Source: Poindextera sp041691315
GTDB lineage: Bacteria > Pseudomonadota > Alphaproteobacteria > Caulobacterales > Caulobacteraceae
Direction: 5' to 3'
Assembly (NCBI GenBank): GCA_041691315.1
Contig: JBEPUW010000002.1
Location: 62,001 to 126,000 of the forward strand
Length of the DNA stretch: 64,000 bases
Of the stretch, positions 9,197-17,922 are shown in pieces. The notes under the pieces were generated by a model that worked only from the letters and a program-made list of their open reading frames with translations, was not told the DNA's origin and searched no databases. Every line of letters begins with the position of its first letter. Position 1 is the first letter of the stretch. A program made the translations under genes and the position numbers.

Positions 9197-10486
9197 TCAG
9201 GCTCGCGCGGGAATCTGCGCCGGCATGGAGCGGATGGCGCGCAGGAAGCAGGACTTCAGCCGCACCGGCTCACCGATGACCTCGATGCGCGGATAGCGCC
9301 GCATGATCTCTTCCCAGACGATCCTGAGCTGCATCTCGGCCAGCCGCATGCCGACGCAGCGGTGGATGCCGAAGCCGAACGCGGCGTGGTGTCTCGGCCG
9401 CTCGCGGTCGATGATGAAGGCGTCGGGATTGGGGATCGCGGTCTCGTCGCGGTTGCCCGAGACATACCACATCACCACCTTTTCGCCCTTCTTGATCAGC
9501 TTGCCCTGGAACTCGAAGTCTTCCTTGGCCGTGCGCCGCATATGGGCGACGGGCGACTGGTAGCGGATCATCTCCGGCACCATGGTCTCGATCAGCGCGG
9601 GGTTGGCGCGCAGCTTGTCGTACTGGTCGGGGTTGTCGTTCAGCGCCAGCAGGCCGCCGCTGAGCGTGTTGCGTGTCGTGTCGTTGCCGCCAACGATCAG
9701 CAGCAGGATGTTGCCGAGGAACTCGAACAGCGGCATCTCCTTGGTCGCCTCGCCGTGCGCCAGCATGGAGACCAGGTCGGCCTTCGGCGGCTCGGTGACG
9801 CGCAGATCCCACAGGCCTTTGAAGTAGGCGGCGCAGCCCAGAAGCTCGGCCTTCATCTCTTCGAAGTCCATGTCCACCCCGGGATTGATCTTCGACGGGG
9901 TGGTGGGATTGGTGATCATGTCCGACCAGTAGGTCAGCTTGCCGCGCTCCTCGAACGGGAAGTCGAACAGCGTGGCCAGCATCTGGGTGGTCAGTTCGAC
10001 CGAGACGCGCTGCACCCAGTCGAACGGCTCGCCGACCGGAAGTTCGTCCAGAATCTTGCCGGCCCGCTCGCGGATCAGCGGCGCCATGTTGCGCAGGTTC
10101 TCCGACGAGACGATCGGCGCGATCGTCTTGCGCTGCTCATCGTGCTTGGGCGGATCCATGGCGATGAACATCGGCAGCTCGAAGCCGTCGGCGGTTGGAT
10201 CATTGCCGTCGTTGTCGCCGATGGAAATGCTCTTCTCCGACGAGAAGACGTTGTGGTTGGTTTCGATGGCGATGATGTCTTCGAACCTGGTGATCGACCA
10301 GAAGCCCCCGAACTCCGGGCTTACGCCGTAGTGGACCGGGGCTTCCTTGCGCAGGCGCTCGAAGAACGGCCAGAAGGTGTTGGTGACGAACCGATCGCCG
10401 GCCGAGACGTCGATCTGGTCGAGCGGCGTCGAATAGGCCTCCGCGCGGGCGGCTTCGAGTGCGCTTACGCTACCGTCGTCGGCCAT
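9197..10486 (-). CDS. Cytochrome P450, CYP153-like
   Basis: A 429-residue soluble bacterial P450. The oxygen-activation helix shows GGNDTTRNTLSGG, the ExxR helix lies at EMIR, and the haem loop FGFGIHRCVGMRL holds the cysteine ligand at residue 377. Several stretches (FWSITRFEDI, FSSEKSISIGD, MFIAMDPPKHDEQRK, VMWYVSGNRDE) strongly recall CYP153, the terminal alkane and fatty-acid hydroxylases. This subfamily call is from memory of family signatures. No ferredoxin or reductase gene is adjacent, so redox partners must be elsewhere. Confidence 0.9.
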   Translation of the reverse strand: MADDGSVSALEAARAEAYSTPLDQIDVSAGDRFVTNTFWPFFERLRKEAPVHYGVSPEFGGFWSITRFEDIIAIETNHNVFSSEKSISIGDNDGNDPTADGFELPMFIAMDPPKHDEQRKTIAPIVSSENLRNMAPLIRERAGKILDELPVGEPFDWVQRVSVELTTQMLATLFDFPFEERGKLTYWSDMITNPTTPSKINPGVDMDFEEMKAELLGCAAYFKGLWDLRVTEPPKADLVSMLAHGEATKEMPLFEFLGNILLLIVGGNDTTRNTLSGGLLALNDNPDQYDKLRANPALIETMVPEMIRYQSPVAHMRRTAKEDFEFQGKLIKKGEKVVMWYVSGNRDETAIPNPDAFIIDRERPRHHAAFGFGIHRCVGMRLAEMQLRIVWEEIMRRYPRIEVIGEPVRLKSCFLRAIRSMPAQIPARA

Positions 10487-10568
10487 GGCGTCTCTCCCGT
10501 TGGCTCAGCTTCAGGCAGGAGATACCGAACCGGCGGCTCCGCCAAGTGACTCTTGCGTCATCTTCAGC

Positions 10569-10653
10569 AAATTGGAAATTGGGGACAGGTACGCGTCCCC
10601 CGGCTCTCCGAAATACGCCTGCGACGTTAGCGACGCGTACGTGTCCCCAATTT
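10569..10653. repeat. Palindromic intergenic repeat, GGGACACGTACG family, copy 3
   Basis: Arms AATTGGGGACAGGTACGCGT and its near-complement ACGCGTACGTGTCCCCAATT, with one mismatch, frame a loop of about 40 bases. It lies between the P450 gene and the 3' end of the S15 hydrolase gene. Confidence 0.85.
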
Positions 10654-10654
10654 C

Positions 10655-12278
10655 TCACTCCTCCAGATAGATGACCGGCAGGCGGATCGCGCTTGGGTGG
10701 GTGGCGTCGAGATGGATAGCGTTGCGGGCGACGCGGGTGGCGACGCCGCGCCCGGGCAATTCGCCGGTGTTCGGATTGACGTCGAAGCGGGGTGAATTCG
10801 AGCTGGTGACGTGGACCGCGTCCGGTGGCCCGTCTCGAAGGTGATCGCGGTGTCCCAGAGGTCGAGGGTCAGCTTCTCCGGCGCGCCCGGCGTCATCATC
10901 GCGATGTCGTCGCGGTGGCGGCCCTGGCGGTAGCGGGTGCGGAGCGCGCTATCCAGCACGATCGCTTCGTAGCCGTCCGGGTAGATGTCGACGAGCTTGA
11001 CCATGAAGTCCGTATCGGGACCGTCGGTCGAGGCCCAGAGCTCCAGGCTCACTGGCCCGGCGATGGCGACGTCGCGATCCAGCACGGCGGTCTGGAAGCG
11101 GAGATAGTCCTGCCGCTCGCCGATTGGGCGCTGGTCCATGGGCCCCTTTTCGAAGGTCAGGTTCGAACCGCCGTGGGTGGGCGCCGGGTTGGCGGGGTCG
11201 AAGTCGTAGGCGCGGGAAGCCGACGCCTCGGTCGGCGCCGTTCGCGACAGGCTGCCGTCCTCATGCAGGAAATAGTCGACGATCTGCGGCGCCGGCGGCC
11301 AGTTGGCGAACCGCACCCAGCGGTTTTTCGGCGAGAGCTCGCCCTTGCGGGCCGAGGCCATAATGTAGATGCGCACCGGCGGCTCATCCATGATCCCGTT
11401 GTCGACACCCTTCAGCCAGTAGTCGAACCAGCGGATCTCGTCGGTGGCGCCTTCAGCAGCTCGGAGCCGTTCGGGTAGGCGAGATCGCCCGACAAATCCC
11501 CGTGGCCGAACGGGCCCATCTCCAGCTTCTGATTGCCCCGCGCGCCGCGGCTGCCGTGGTTCTGCAGCTGCTGGAAATTGCGCACGTTGCCGACGCTGAA
11601 CAGGTCGTACCAGCCGCCGTAATTGTACATCGGAATGTGGATGAAGCGGGCGTTGTGCAGGACATCGCCGGTCACCGACAGGGCGGTGGCGGCATAGGAC
11701 GCCGCGCTCGAACGGGTGCGCTCTTCGGCGACGCCCTGGCCGCGGTTCCAGTCACCCATGTCGCGCTGCTTGAAGGCGCCGCCGACGAAGGCGGTGTCGT
11801 TGCCGGCGACGATGACGAAGGCGCAGACCAGATGTGGCGGATTGGCGATCGCCGCCATGTTGGTGGTGATGCCCATGGCCGAGGCGCCGGTGATGCCGAT
11901 CTTGCCGTTGCACCAGCTCTGCCGCGCCATCCATTCGATGGTGTCGTAGCCATCGTTGCGATCGTCGGTGAAGCCGCCGTAGTGGCCCTCCGAGCGCCCC
12001 TTCCCACGCGTGTCCTGGACCAGGTAGGCGTAGCCGGCCTTGGTATACTTGCGGGCAGCGCGCGGATTGGCGAACAGCTCCATGGTGTCCTTGCCATAGG
12101 GCGTGCGGGTGACGATGCAGGGAAACGGTCCATCGCCCTCAGGCAGGTAGAGGTTGCCGGCGAGCTTCATCCGGTCGCGCATCGGCGCAAAGACCTCGCT
12201 CGCCCCCTCGGCGATCTTCTCCACCCGCAAGCCCCGCACCTCCGGCGCCGTCGTGGTTTCGGCCGTTTGGTCGGTCAT
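10655..12278 (-). pseudogene. S15 family hydrolase (CocE/NonD type), two frameshifts
   Basis: The N-terminal ~280 residues read from ATG 12278 and include PCIVTRTPYGK, VQDTRGKGRSEG and the nucleophile elbow GITGASAMG. Homology breaks near 11450; one base earlier the frame would continue as ATDEIRWFDYWLKG. The middle part (from about 11430) is intact through WDTAITFETGHR. A second break at about 10815 shifts the jelly-roll C-terminus, which in the right frame reads VHVTSSNSPRFDVN and ends IRLPVIYLEE at 10655. Both breaks fit loss of one G from a GGG run. The intact protein would be an alpha/beta hydrolase such as an ester or amide hydrolase of about 540 residues. Confidence 0.82.
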
Positions 12279-12335
12279 CGTTTCTCTCCCTTTGGCGCGC
12301 CCAGTAAGTCACCAAGCCGCGGCTTCGTGAAGCCT

Positions 12336-12433
12336 GGGAAATTGGGGACACAGAAATTAGGGACACGTACGCATCCCCTGGATTTCGAGTTTCACTCGCA
12401 GAGTTTTGCGCTGCGTACGTGTCCCTAATTTCC
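12336..12433. repeat. Palindromic intergenic repeat, GGGACACGTACG family, copy 4
   Basis: An extra short arm (GGGAAATTGGGGACAC) precedes the main hairpin with arms TTAGGGACACGTACGCA and TGCGTACGTGTCCCTAA. The loop shares ACTCGCAGAG with copy 2. The right end touches the stop codon of the next minus-strand gene. Confidence 0.85.
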
Positions 12434-13215
12434 TAGGGCATCGGCTCGCATGCGGGGGCGCCGTGGGCGTTCACCTTCACCTTGCCGGCGGCGTCCACGG
12501 TCAGGTCGAGCGCATAGGTGATGATGGTGGGGTCGTCGGCCGGCGCCGGGCGCGGCTGGTCATTGGCGTAAGCCGCGGCGCAGGCCTTGGCGGCCGGCGG
12601 CGACTTGGCCATCTCCGGCGGGATCGCGCCCTGCTTCACCAGGCTGGCCCAGCAGGCCGCGGCGTCCTTGACCATCGAGCACGAGGCGTTGAAGCCGTGC
12701 CGATAGACCAGGTGCAGCGCGCCGCCCGTCAGGCCGACGGCGGTGAAGCCCTTGTCGGTCTTGGCGTCGGTGAAGATCGGCCGGCCGTTGCTTGCGGCGA
12801 TGAGCTGAAATGCCACCGCCCCATTGGGATCGGTGTCGCTGAAAACCAGGAAACCGCCCTTGCGACCCAGCAGCGACTGACCTTCGGTCTTCAGCGGAAC
12901 GCTTCCGGGCGCCGCCGCGTGGCCGCAGACGGGCCGCCTGGCCCCGGCGATACGCACCAGGCTGGCCCCGCCGGGGTCCGGCGTGTCGGTACCGGTCTCC
13001 CGGATCATCAGATCGGCATAGGTGGTGCAGACGATCTCACCGACCGGATCGTCGACCGACTTGGGCTTCACCGTCTGCACGTGCGCCGGATGGTCGAACA
13101 GCGCCGTTTCGCGGTCGGCCTCGCGCGCCTGACTGGCCGTGGCGAGGCCGAGGGCGATCATGAGGGCCGGCGCCAACCACAGGATCCGGCCGCAGCGGGC
13201 GAGGGGAGTTTTCAT
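12433..13215 (-). CDS. Secreted protein of unknown function
   Basis: The 260-residue protein starts with a signal peptide: MKTPLARCGRILW, a hydrophobic core, and a likely cleavage after ASQA. The mature part has scattered cysteines and a C-terminal segment DLTVDAAGKVKVNAHGAPAC, which looks like a beta hairpin ending in a cysteine. I recognise no catalytic motif. It lies on the same strand as the cupin gene upstream (gap about 30 bases), so the two may be cotranscribed. Periplasmic location is inferred. Confidence 0.72.
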   Translation of the reverse strand: MKTPLARCGRILWLAPALMIALGLATASQAREADRETALFDHPAHVQTVKPKSVDDPVGEIVCTTYADLMIRETGTDTPDPGGASLVRIAGARRPVCGHAAAPGSVPLKTEGQSLLGRKGGFLVFSDTDPNGAVAFQLIAASNGRPIFTDAKTDKGFTAVGLTGGALHLVYRHGFNASCSMVKDAAACWASLVKQGAIPPEMAKSPPAAKACAAAYANDQPRPAPADDPTIITYALDLTVDAAGKVKVNAHGAPACEPMP

Positions 13216-13245
13216 GAGGGGTCCGATCGCGGTTCGGCTGGTGAT

Positions 13246-13662
13246 CTAGGGGGCGGCTGGCGCGGGAACCGGGATCATGCCGGGCACGCCCTTGTCCATC
13301 AGATAGCTGATGATCAGGATCGCCCGTCCCGAGCCGACATTCCTGACCTCATGTGGCCGATTGCGTGCGATTTCGAAGCTGTCGCCGGCGCGAAGGTTCA
13401 CCGGCGCCTGGCCGGCGACATTGAGCTGCAGGCGCCCCTGCTGGACATAGGTGAGTTCAACGCCGTGATGGATATGCCAGCCGGACGACTGGCCCTTGCG
13501 GAGATCGTGTTCGACCAGCTGGACCTCCTGTGGGACCGCCGACGGCGCGACGTCCACGTGCAGGTCGGGCCCAGTAGCCAGCGCCGGAGTGGCCAGCATC
13601 GGCATGATGATAGCCATGGCGATCGCCGCAAAGCCGCGAAGAAACGTTTTCGGTTCTGACAT
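13246..13662 (-). CDS. Secreted cupin-domain protein
   Basis: The 138-residue product has an N-terminal signal peptide (to about residue 30, ATPALATG) and one cupin beta-barrel. Motif 1 is GWHIHHGVELTYVQQG and motif 2 is GDSFEIARNRPHEVRN, giving the usual three His and one Glu metal ligands. Periplasmic single-domain cupins of this kind are common in Caulobacterales. The substrate or ligand is unknown. It is upstream of, and close to, the secreted protein gene ending at 12433. Confidence 0.82.
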   Translation of the reverse strand: MSEPKTFLRGFAAIAMAIIMPMLATPALATGPDLHVDVAPSAVPQEVQLVEHDLRKGQSSGWHIHHGVELTYVQQGRLQLNVAGQAPVNLRAGDSFEIARNRPHEVRNVGSGRAILIISYLMDKGVPGMIPVPAPAAP

Positions 13663-13749
13663 TCCCGCCCCCGCCGGCTGGTCACCGTTCGGTCAGAGGC
13701 TAGTCTGGCAGGCGCGGGGCGGCAATCCGCCGCCAGGAGTTTGAAGGAC

Positions 13750-14643
13750 ATGCCCATTCGCCGTCTGGCCGTCGCGGTTGCACTCCTCTGGGCGCTGGGC
13801 GGGCTCGCTGAGGCTATGGATTCAGGTCCGTTCACCGCGGCGCCGGCGGCGTGGCGTTTCCGGTTGGGGGCGCTGGAGCTTACCGCACTGCGCGACGGCG
13901 GCTTTGCGACCCCGAACGACGGGGCCGACTTCGGGTCGATGGTGGGGGCGGCGGCGGTAACCAGGCTGCTCGCCGCGGCCGGCGCGCCCACCGACGCCAT
14001 CCGCCTGGACGTCGACGCCCTGCTGGTCAGGATGCGCAGACATCTGGTGCTGTTGGATACCGGGCTCGGCCCATCCAACCACGGCGCCTTGCCCCTGAGC
14101 CTGGCCATGGCCGGCGTCTCGCCCGGCCAGATCACCGACATCCTGATCACCCATGCGCACTTCGATCACGTCGGCGGCCTGATGAGCGCCGACCATCGAT
14201 CCGCCTTCCCGAATGCGACGATCCGGATGTCCGCCACGGAGTGGGCCTGGATGCGCGGCCAGGGCGAGACGAAGGCGCTGGCGGCGGTCATTGCGCCGCA
14301 GGTCACGACCTTCGAGCCCGGCGGGACGGTGCTGCCCGGGATCACCTCCGTCGCCCTCTACGGCCACACGCCGGGGCATGTCGGCTACGAGATCACCTCG
14401 CAGGGCCAGAGGCTCGAGGACATCGGTGACACCGCGCACAGTTCGATCATCTCGGTGCAAAGGCCCGACTGGACTGGTGGCATGGACCTCGACCGGCCGG
14501 CCGCCGCGGCCAGCCGTCGCCGGGCGTTGGAACACGTCGCATCCAGCGGCGAACTGGTTTTCGCACCACACTTTCCCTTCCCGGGCGTCGGGCGGATCAA
14601 AGCCAAGGGCGAAGGATTCAGATGGATGCCGCTGGCCCGCTGA
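13750..14643 (+). CDS. MBL-fold metallo-hydrolase, secreted
   Basis: The 297-residue protein carries a signal peptide (RRLAVAVALLWALGGLAEA) and the metallo-beta-lactamase fold: ILITHAHFDHVGG near residue 138 (HxHxDH), GHTPGHVGYEI near residue 205, and DIGDTAHS with the bridging Asp. The C-terminal His appears in FAPHFPFPGVG. I prefer ATG 13750 after GGAG over the TTG at 13741. It resembles lactonase-like or quorum-quenching MBL hydrolases, but the substrate is not evident. Confidence 0.87.
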   Translation: MPIRRLAVAVALLWALGGLAEAMDSGPFTAAPAAWRFRLGALELTALRDGGFATPNDGADFGSMVGAAAVTRLLAAAGAPTDAIRLDVDALLVRMRRHLVLLDTGLGPSNHGALPLSLAMAGVSPGQITDILITHAHFDHVGGLMSADHRSAFPNATIRMSATEWAWMRGQGETKALAAVIAPQVTTFEPGGTVLPGITSVALYGHTPGHVGYEITSQGQRLEDIGDTAHSSIISVQRPDWTGGMDLDRPAAAASRRRALEHVASSGELVFAPHFPFPGVGRIKAKGEGFRWMPLAR

Positions 14644-14657
14644 AGCGCCCCGACTGG

Positions 14658-15077
14658 CTAGTGCGGCGACAGTGCGGTCCAGAGCGCCCGCGCCTGGCGA
14701 TGGGCCGGATCTTTATCTTGGCGAAGGTCGTACTGGGCGCTGAAGGTGAGGCCGATCTGATCGCCGCGCCGCCAAGCGATCGCCGCGTCGAACAGCAGGG
14801 CTTCCTTGACCACCAGCAGGCCCACGGTCCCCGGCAGGTTCACCGCGCCGGCGATGCGCACGTGGGCGCCCGTGGCCGACAGGTTGCGCACCACGCACTC
14901 GTGGCTCTCACGACCGTCGCCGATGACGATTTTGCCGGTGAGCAGCGAGCGCGCCCTTGGTGCGGCGCGGCGGACCATGCCGGTGCGCTGGTCGGGGCCG
15001 TCAAAGGCGGGGTCCTGGTGCGGCGGAACATCGAGCTTGCGGCGGCCCAACGCCTTCTCCTCGATCTTACCGGTCAT
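14658..15077 (-). CDS. PilZ domain protein
   Basis: The 139-residue protein carries a PilZ domain in its C-terminal two thirds: RRAAPRARSLLTGK matches the arginine-rich RxxxR motif and NLSATGAHVRI matches (D/N)xSxxG. PilZ proteins bind cyclic di-GMP; here both binding motifs are present, so binding is plausible. The first 40 residues are charged and probably flexible. It stands alone between an MBL gene and the remnant marR/CHRD locus. Confidence 0.85.
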   Translation of the reverse strand: MTGKIEEKALGRRKLDVPPHQDPAFDGPDQRTGMVRRAAPRARSLLTGKIVIGDGRESHECVVRNLSATGAHVRIAGAVNLPGTVGLLVVKEALLFDAAIAWRRGDQIGLTFSAQYDLRQDKDPAHRQARALWTALSPH

Positions 15078-15159
15078 GACGCTGCATCCTGCGGTTCACT
15101 TGGCGAATGGCGCTCAGCCAGACGCTTCGCAATGATAGTCGGTGCGCCTTGTGGGCTCG

Positions 15160-15255
15160 TTAAGATCGATCAAGTTCGCCCGGCTGTTCCGCCGGCGGCG
15201 AGGAAACCGCGCGGCGCTTGTCGAGGCCCTCGTAATGTTCCGGATGGAGAGTCAT
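15160..15255 (-). pseudogene. Decayed marR remnant (5' end only)
   Basis: The minus strand starts MTLHPEHYEGL, matching MILDPEQYEGL, the first residues of the MarR gene starting at 32907. The two DNA stretches share CCCTCGTA-TGTTCCGGAT. Beyond that only a broken match is seen (the GCGCCGC...TTCCT region) and the frame ends at 15160. As at the second locus, it lies just upstream of and divergent to a CHRD gene. It looks like the leftover of a duplicated marR-CHRD pair. Confidence 0.65.
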
Positions 15256-15292
15256 GGTGCGCCTCCACCAAGAAACCAGGGAGAGTGTCCAA

Positions 15293-15721
15293 ATGTATGC
15301 CAGAGCAATCCCGATCGCGGCTGTGCTTGTCATCATCGGCGCCGGCGCGGCCAATGCGGCGTCGTTCAGCGTAAGCGCCACGCTCAGGGGCGCGGATGAG
15401 ACGCCGCCGAACACGACCACCGGCGGCGGTACGGTTACGGCCACGCTCGACACCACCGCCAAGTCATTCAGCTATTCGGTGCGCTATTCCGGCCTGACCG
15501 GTCCGGCGAAGGCCGCGCACTTTCACGGACCGGCGGCTCCTGGCGCCAGTGCGCCACCGGTCATCACCATGACCAGCCTGACCAGCCCGATCGTGGGCTC
15601 GACCACCTTGACCGACGCCCAGATCGCCGACCTGAAGGCGGGCAAGTGGTATTTCAACGTCCACACCGCCGCCCATCCCGGCGGCGAAATTCGCGGCCAA
15701 CTGAAGGTGACGCCGAAATAG
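15293..15721 (+). CDS. CHRD domain protein, copy 1
   Basis: The 142-residue protein has a signal peptide (cleavage near ANAA) and a single CHRD (chordin) domain. Visible marks are SFSVSATLRGADETPPN, GTVTATLDTTAKSFSY, the HFHGPA turn, and the closing WYFNVHTAAHPGGEIRGQL. It is a close paralogue of the protein at 33209, differing mainly in the signal peptide and a few substitutions. CHRD proteins are secreted; their function in bacteria is poorly defined. The ATG at 15293 follows GGGAG. Confidence 0.87.
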   Translation: MYARAIPIAAVLVIIGAGAANAASFSVSATLRGADETPPNTTTGGGTVTATLDTTAKSFSYSVRYSGLTGPAKAAHFHGPAAPGASAPPVITMTSLTSPIVGSTTLTDAQIADLKAGKWYFNVHTAAHPGGEIRGQLKVTPK

Positions 15722-15730
15722 TACCGTCGT

Positions 15731-15803
15731 AGTTGGGGACACGTGCGCATCGCACTCTGTGCGAGAAGGCGAAACCATTGGGATGCGTACGTGTCCCCAA
15801 TTA
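15731..15803. repeat. Palindromic intergenic repeat, GGGACACGTACG family, copy 5
   Basis: Arms TTGGGGACACGTGCGCATC and its near-complement GGATGCGTACGTGTCCCCAA. The loop carries the ACTCGCAGAG-like segment in the opposite direction, so this copy is inverted relative to copies 2 and 4. It lies 10 bases after the CHRD gene. Confidence 0.82.
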
Positions 15804-15952
15804 CCGCATCATCGTTCACGTCCAGTTCAGCCGCTTTCTGGATCGTGGGCTTGCGGGGATCGTTGCGCCGACATCTGCGTTGACGACCACACGCCGCGGC
15901 GGTGAGCTGGCAGCCGCGATTGTCACGGTCTGGACATTCAGGAGCAGCACAG

Positions 15953-16354
15953 ATGGAAACCAAAACCTTAGGAGTCCTAGGGGCGATCTCGTCCCTGGCG
16001 GCCCTTCCGGGCATGGCGGTTGGCGCCGCCGTCCCGTTCCAGCCGGGGGTTCCGACGGCTCGATCCTACGCCGAGTTGCTGGAACCGATCCCCAACGCCG
16101 TCGAGCGCCTCAAGATCGCCGATGCGCAGGACGACGCGGCCCAGCCGCGCCTGATCAAGGCGCAGTATTTCCTGCATTACCACCATCATCATCACGCGCA
16201 TGTGATCATACGGCGATACTACCGACCGCATTACCGCTATCGCCGGAGCTACTATCGATACGGCTACTTCCCGCGCCTTATCCCGTATGTTCAGCCCTAC
16301 TATCATCACCATCACCACCACCATCATCATCACCACCATCACAGCAACTACTAG
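15953..16354 (+). CDS. Secreted protein with polyhistidine tail
   Basis: A 133-residue protein. The N-terminal hydrophobic stretch (LGVLGAISSLAALPGMAVGAA) looks like a signal peptide. The middle has ARSYAELLEPIPNAVERLK. The C-terminal half is almost all His, Tyr and Arg: HYHHHHHAH, then YYRPHYRYRRSYYRYGY, then 13 consecutive histidines before SNY. Both His codons alternate irregularly, so it is not a simple trinucleotide slip. A periplasmic metal-binding or metal-buffering role is inferred. I recognise no named family. Confidence 0.75.
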   Translation: METKTLGVLGAISSLAALPGMAVGAAVPFQPGVPTARSYAELLEPIPNAVERLKIADAQDDAAQPRLIKAQYFLHYHHHHHAHVIIRRYYRPHYRYRRSYYRYGYFPRLIPYVQPYYHHHHHHHHHHHHHSNY

Positions 16355-16402
16355 GGACGGACGAAGGCGGCGCCGGCGGGGGTCTCGCTGGAGATTGGGC
16401 CG

Positions 16403-17524
16403 TTGAGGTCGTTGTCGGACTTCGACGTCCAGTTCATCGGGCGGGTCTCGCCGACGGCGCCGCGCATCCAGGCCGGCGGCCATCCCTGCCAGGGGCTCTA
16501 CTGGACGCCGAAAGGCCGACGGCCGCGCACGGCGCTGATCGCCACCCACTACAATGTCGACTTCGCCGAGCACTACAGCGCGGCCTATTTCGCCGCGCGC
16601 GGACTGGGCTTCCTGGGCTGGAACACCCGGTTCCGCGGCGCGGAGGACCAGTTCATCCTCGAACACGCCCTGATCGACATCGGCGTCGGCGTCCGCTGGC
16701 TGCGCGAGGAGGCCGGGGTCGAGCGGGTGGTGATCCTGGGCAATTCCGGCGGCGGCTCGCTGATGGGCGCCTATCAGGCCGAGGCGAGCACGCCCACGCT
16801 CAGCGCCAATCTGCGCGGCCCGGGCGCCGAGGCCCTGGCCAGCCTGCCGAGCGCTGACCTCTATGTCTCGCTGAACGCGCACAAGGGTCGCCCCGAGGTG
16901 CTGACCGACTGGATGGACCCCTCGGTGGTTGACGAGTTCGACCCGACCCGGACCGACCCGGCGCTCGATCCGTTCAATCCTGAGAACGGGCCACCCTATT
17001 CGGCGGGGTTCACCGCCACCTACCGGGCCGCCCAGCGCGCCCGCAACCAGCGCATCACCGACTGGGCCAAGGCCGAGTTGGAGCGGGTCAAGGCTGCCGG
17101 CGTCCCCGACATCCTGTTCCCGCTCTACCGCACCTGGGCCGACCTGCGCTTCATGGACCCGGCGATCGACCCCTCGGATCGGCCCTGCCCAGGCTGCTAT
17201 CGCGGCTTCCCGCCGGACGTGAACCGGCTGCCCGGCATCGGCCGGGTCAACAGCCTGAAGACGTGGCTTTCGATGTGGAGCCTGGAGACCTCGAACTGCC
17301 AGGGCGGCGCACAGCTGGCCCGGGTCGACCTCCCGGCCCTGGTGGTGCAGAGCACCGGCGACATGGGCGTCTTCCCGAGCGACGCGCGCGGCATCCACGC
17401 GGCCATCGCCTCCAGCGACAAGACCCTGGAGCTGATCCCGGGCGCCCACTATTTCGAGGACTCCGAGGCCAGCCGAACCGCCATGATCGACCTGATCTCG
17501 GCCTGGATCGAAGCGCGAAGCTGA
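16403..17524 (+). CDS. Alpha/beta-hydrolase fold protein
   Basis: The 373-residue product contains TALIATHYNVDFAEHY near residue 45, FLGWNTRFRG, and the nucleophile elbow VILGNSGGGSLMGAY near residue 115. A late Asp is in QSTGDMGVFPSD and the His in IPGAHYFED. These make a full Ser-Asp-His set. The start is TTG 16403, nine bases after GGAG; TTG 16412 is an alternative. It probably hydrolyses an ester or amide of unknown identity. It is preceded by the polyhistidine protein gene (48-base gap). Confidence 0.8.
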   Translation: MRSLSDFDVQFIGRVSPTAPRIQAGGHPCQGLYWTPKGRRPRTALIATHYNVDFAEHYSAAYFAARGLGFLGWNTRFRGAEDQFILEHALIDIGVGVRWLREEAGVERVVILGNSGGGSLMGAYQAEASTPTLSANLRGPGAEALASLPSADLYVSLNAHKGRPEVLTDWMDPSVVDEFDPTRTDPALDPFNPENGPPYSAGFTATYRAAQRARNQRITDWAKAELERVKAAGVPDILFPLYRTWADLRFMDPAIDPSDRPCPGCYRGFPPDVNRLPGIGRVNSLKTWLSMWSLETSNCQGGAQLARVDLPALVVQSTGDMGVFPSDARGIHAAIASSDKTLELIPGAHYFEDSEASRTAMIDLISAWIEARS

Positions 17525-17922
17525 TGCCCCGTCGTCCGCTCGGTTGCCCGGGATCCCGGCGCGCATTTCGGCCTCAATCGGGTCCAACTTTGGATCGATT
17601 GCCAGCCTCCACTCACGGTAGGCCCGCAGGGTGATTCGCGGGGCGGATGTGCGTGGAGGCGTGCGCGTGACCATATTGCCGAGAAATTTCAGGTCCGCTG
17701 AATTGGCCTGGTCGCCGTCGAGCGCCGCGCGCGAACTCGACCAGTTCATGACCCGCCTGCCGACCTCGCTACTCGAGACCCTGCTGAAGCTGAACAGAGG
17801 GCCGCGCCAGGCGCGCTAGCTCCGCGCGCCGGCGGCGCCACGCGATCGGTGCTTGGGGCGGGCGCGCCCTGCCTCTAAACCCATCCGTCAGACGTCGTTT
17901 CCGCTCCAGGAGCCTGTTCGCG
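17525..17922. other. Intergenic region, 398 bases, no certain gene
   Basis: A short plus ORF ending at 17819 (…LPTSLLETLLKLNRGP) and a short minus reading from about 17670 (…TLRAYREWRLAIDPKLDP) are both open. Neither has a good ribosome-binding site and I recognise neither. The promoter of the prolyl oligopeptidase gene should lie at the right end. Confidence 0.4.

Noticed and set aside
16300..16351. CAT/CAC repeat as a CRISPR-like or microsatellite array
   Set aside because: It lies inside an ORF and encodes histidines with irregular codons, with no spacers.
15977..17749. 590-residue open frame antisense to the polyhistidine and alpha/beta hydrolase genes
   Set aside because: Low-complexity translation without family features; the plus-strand genes explain the region.
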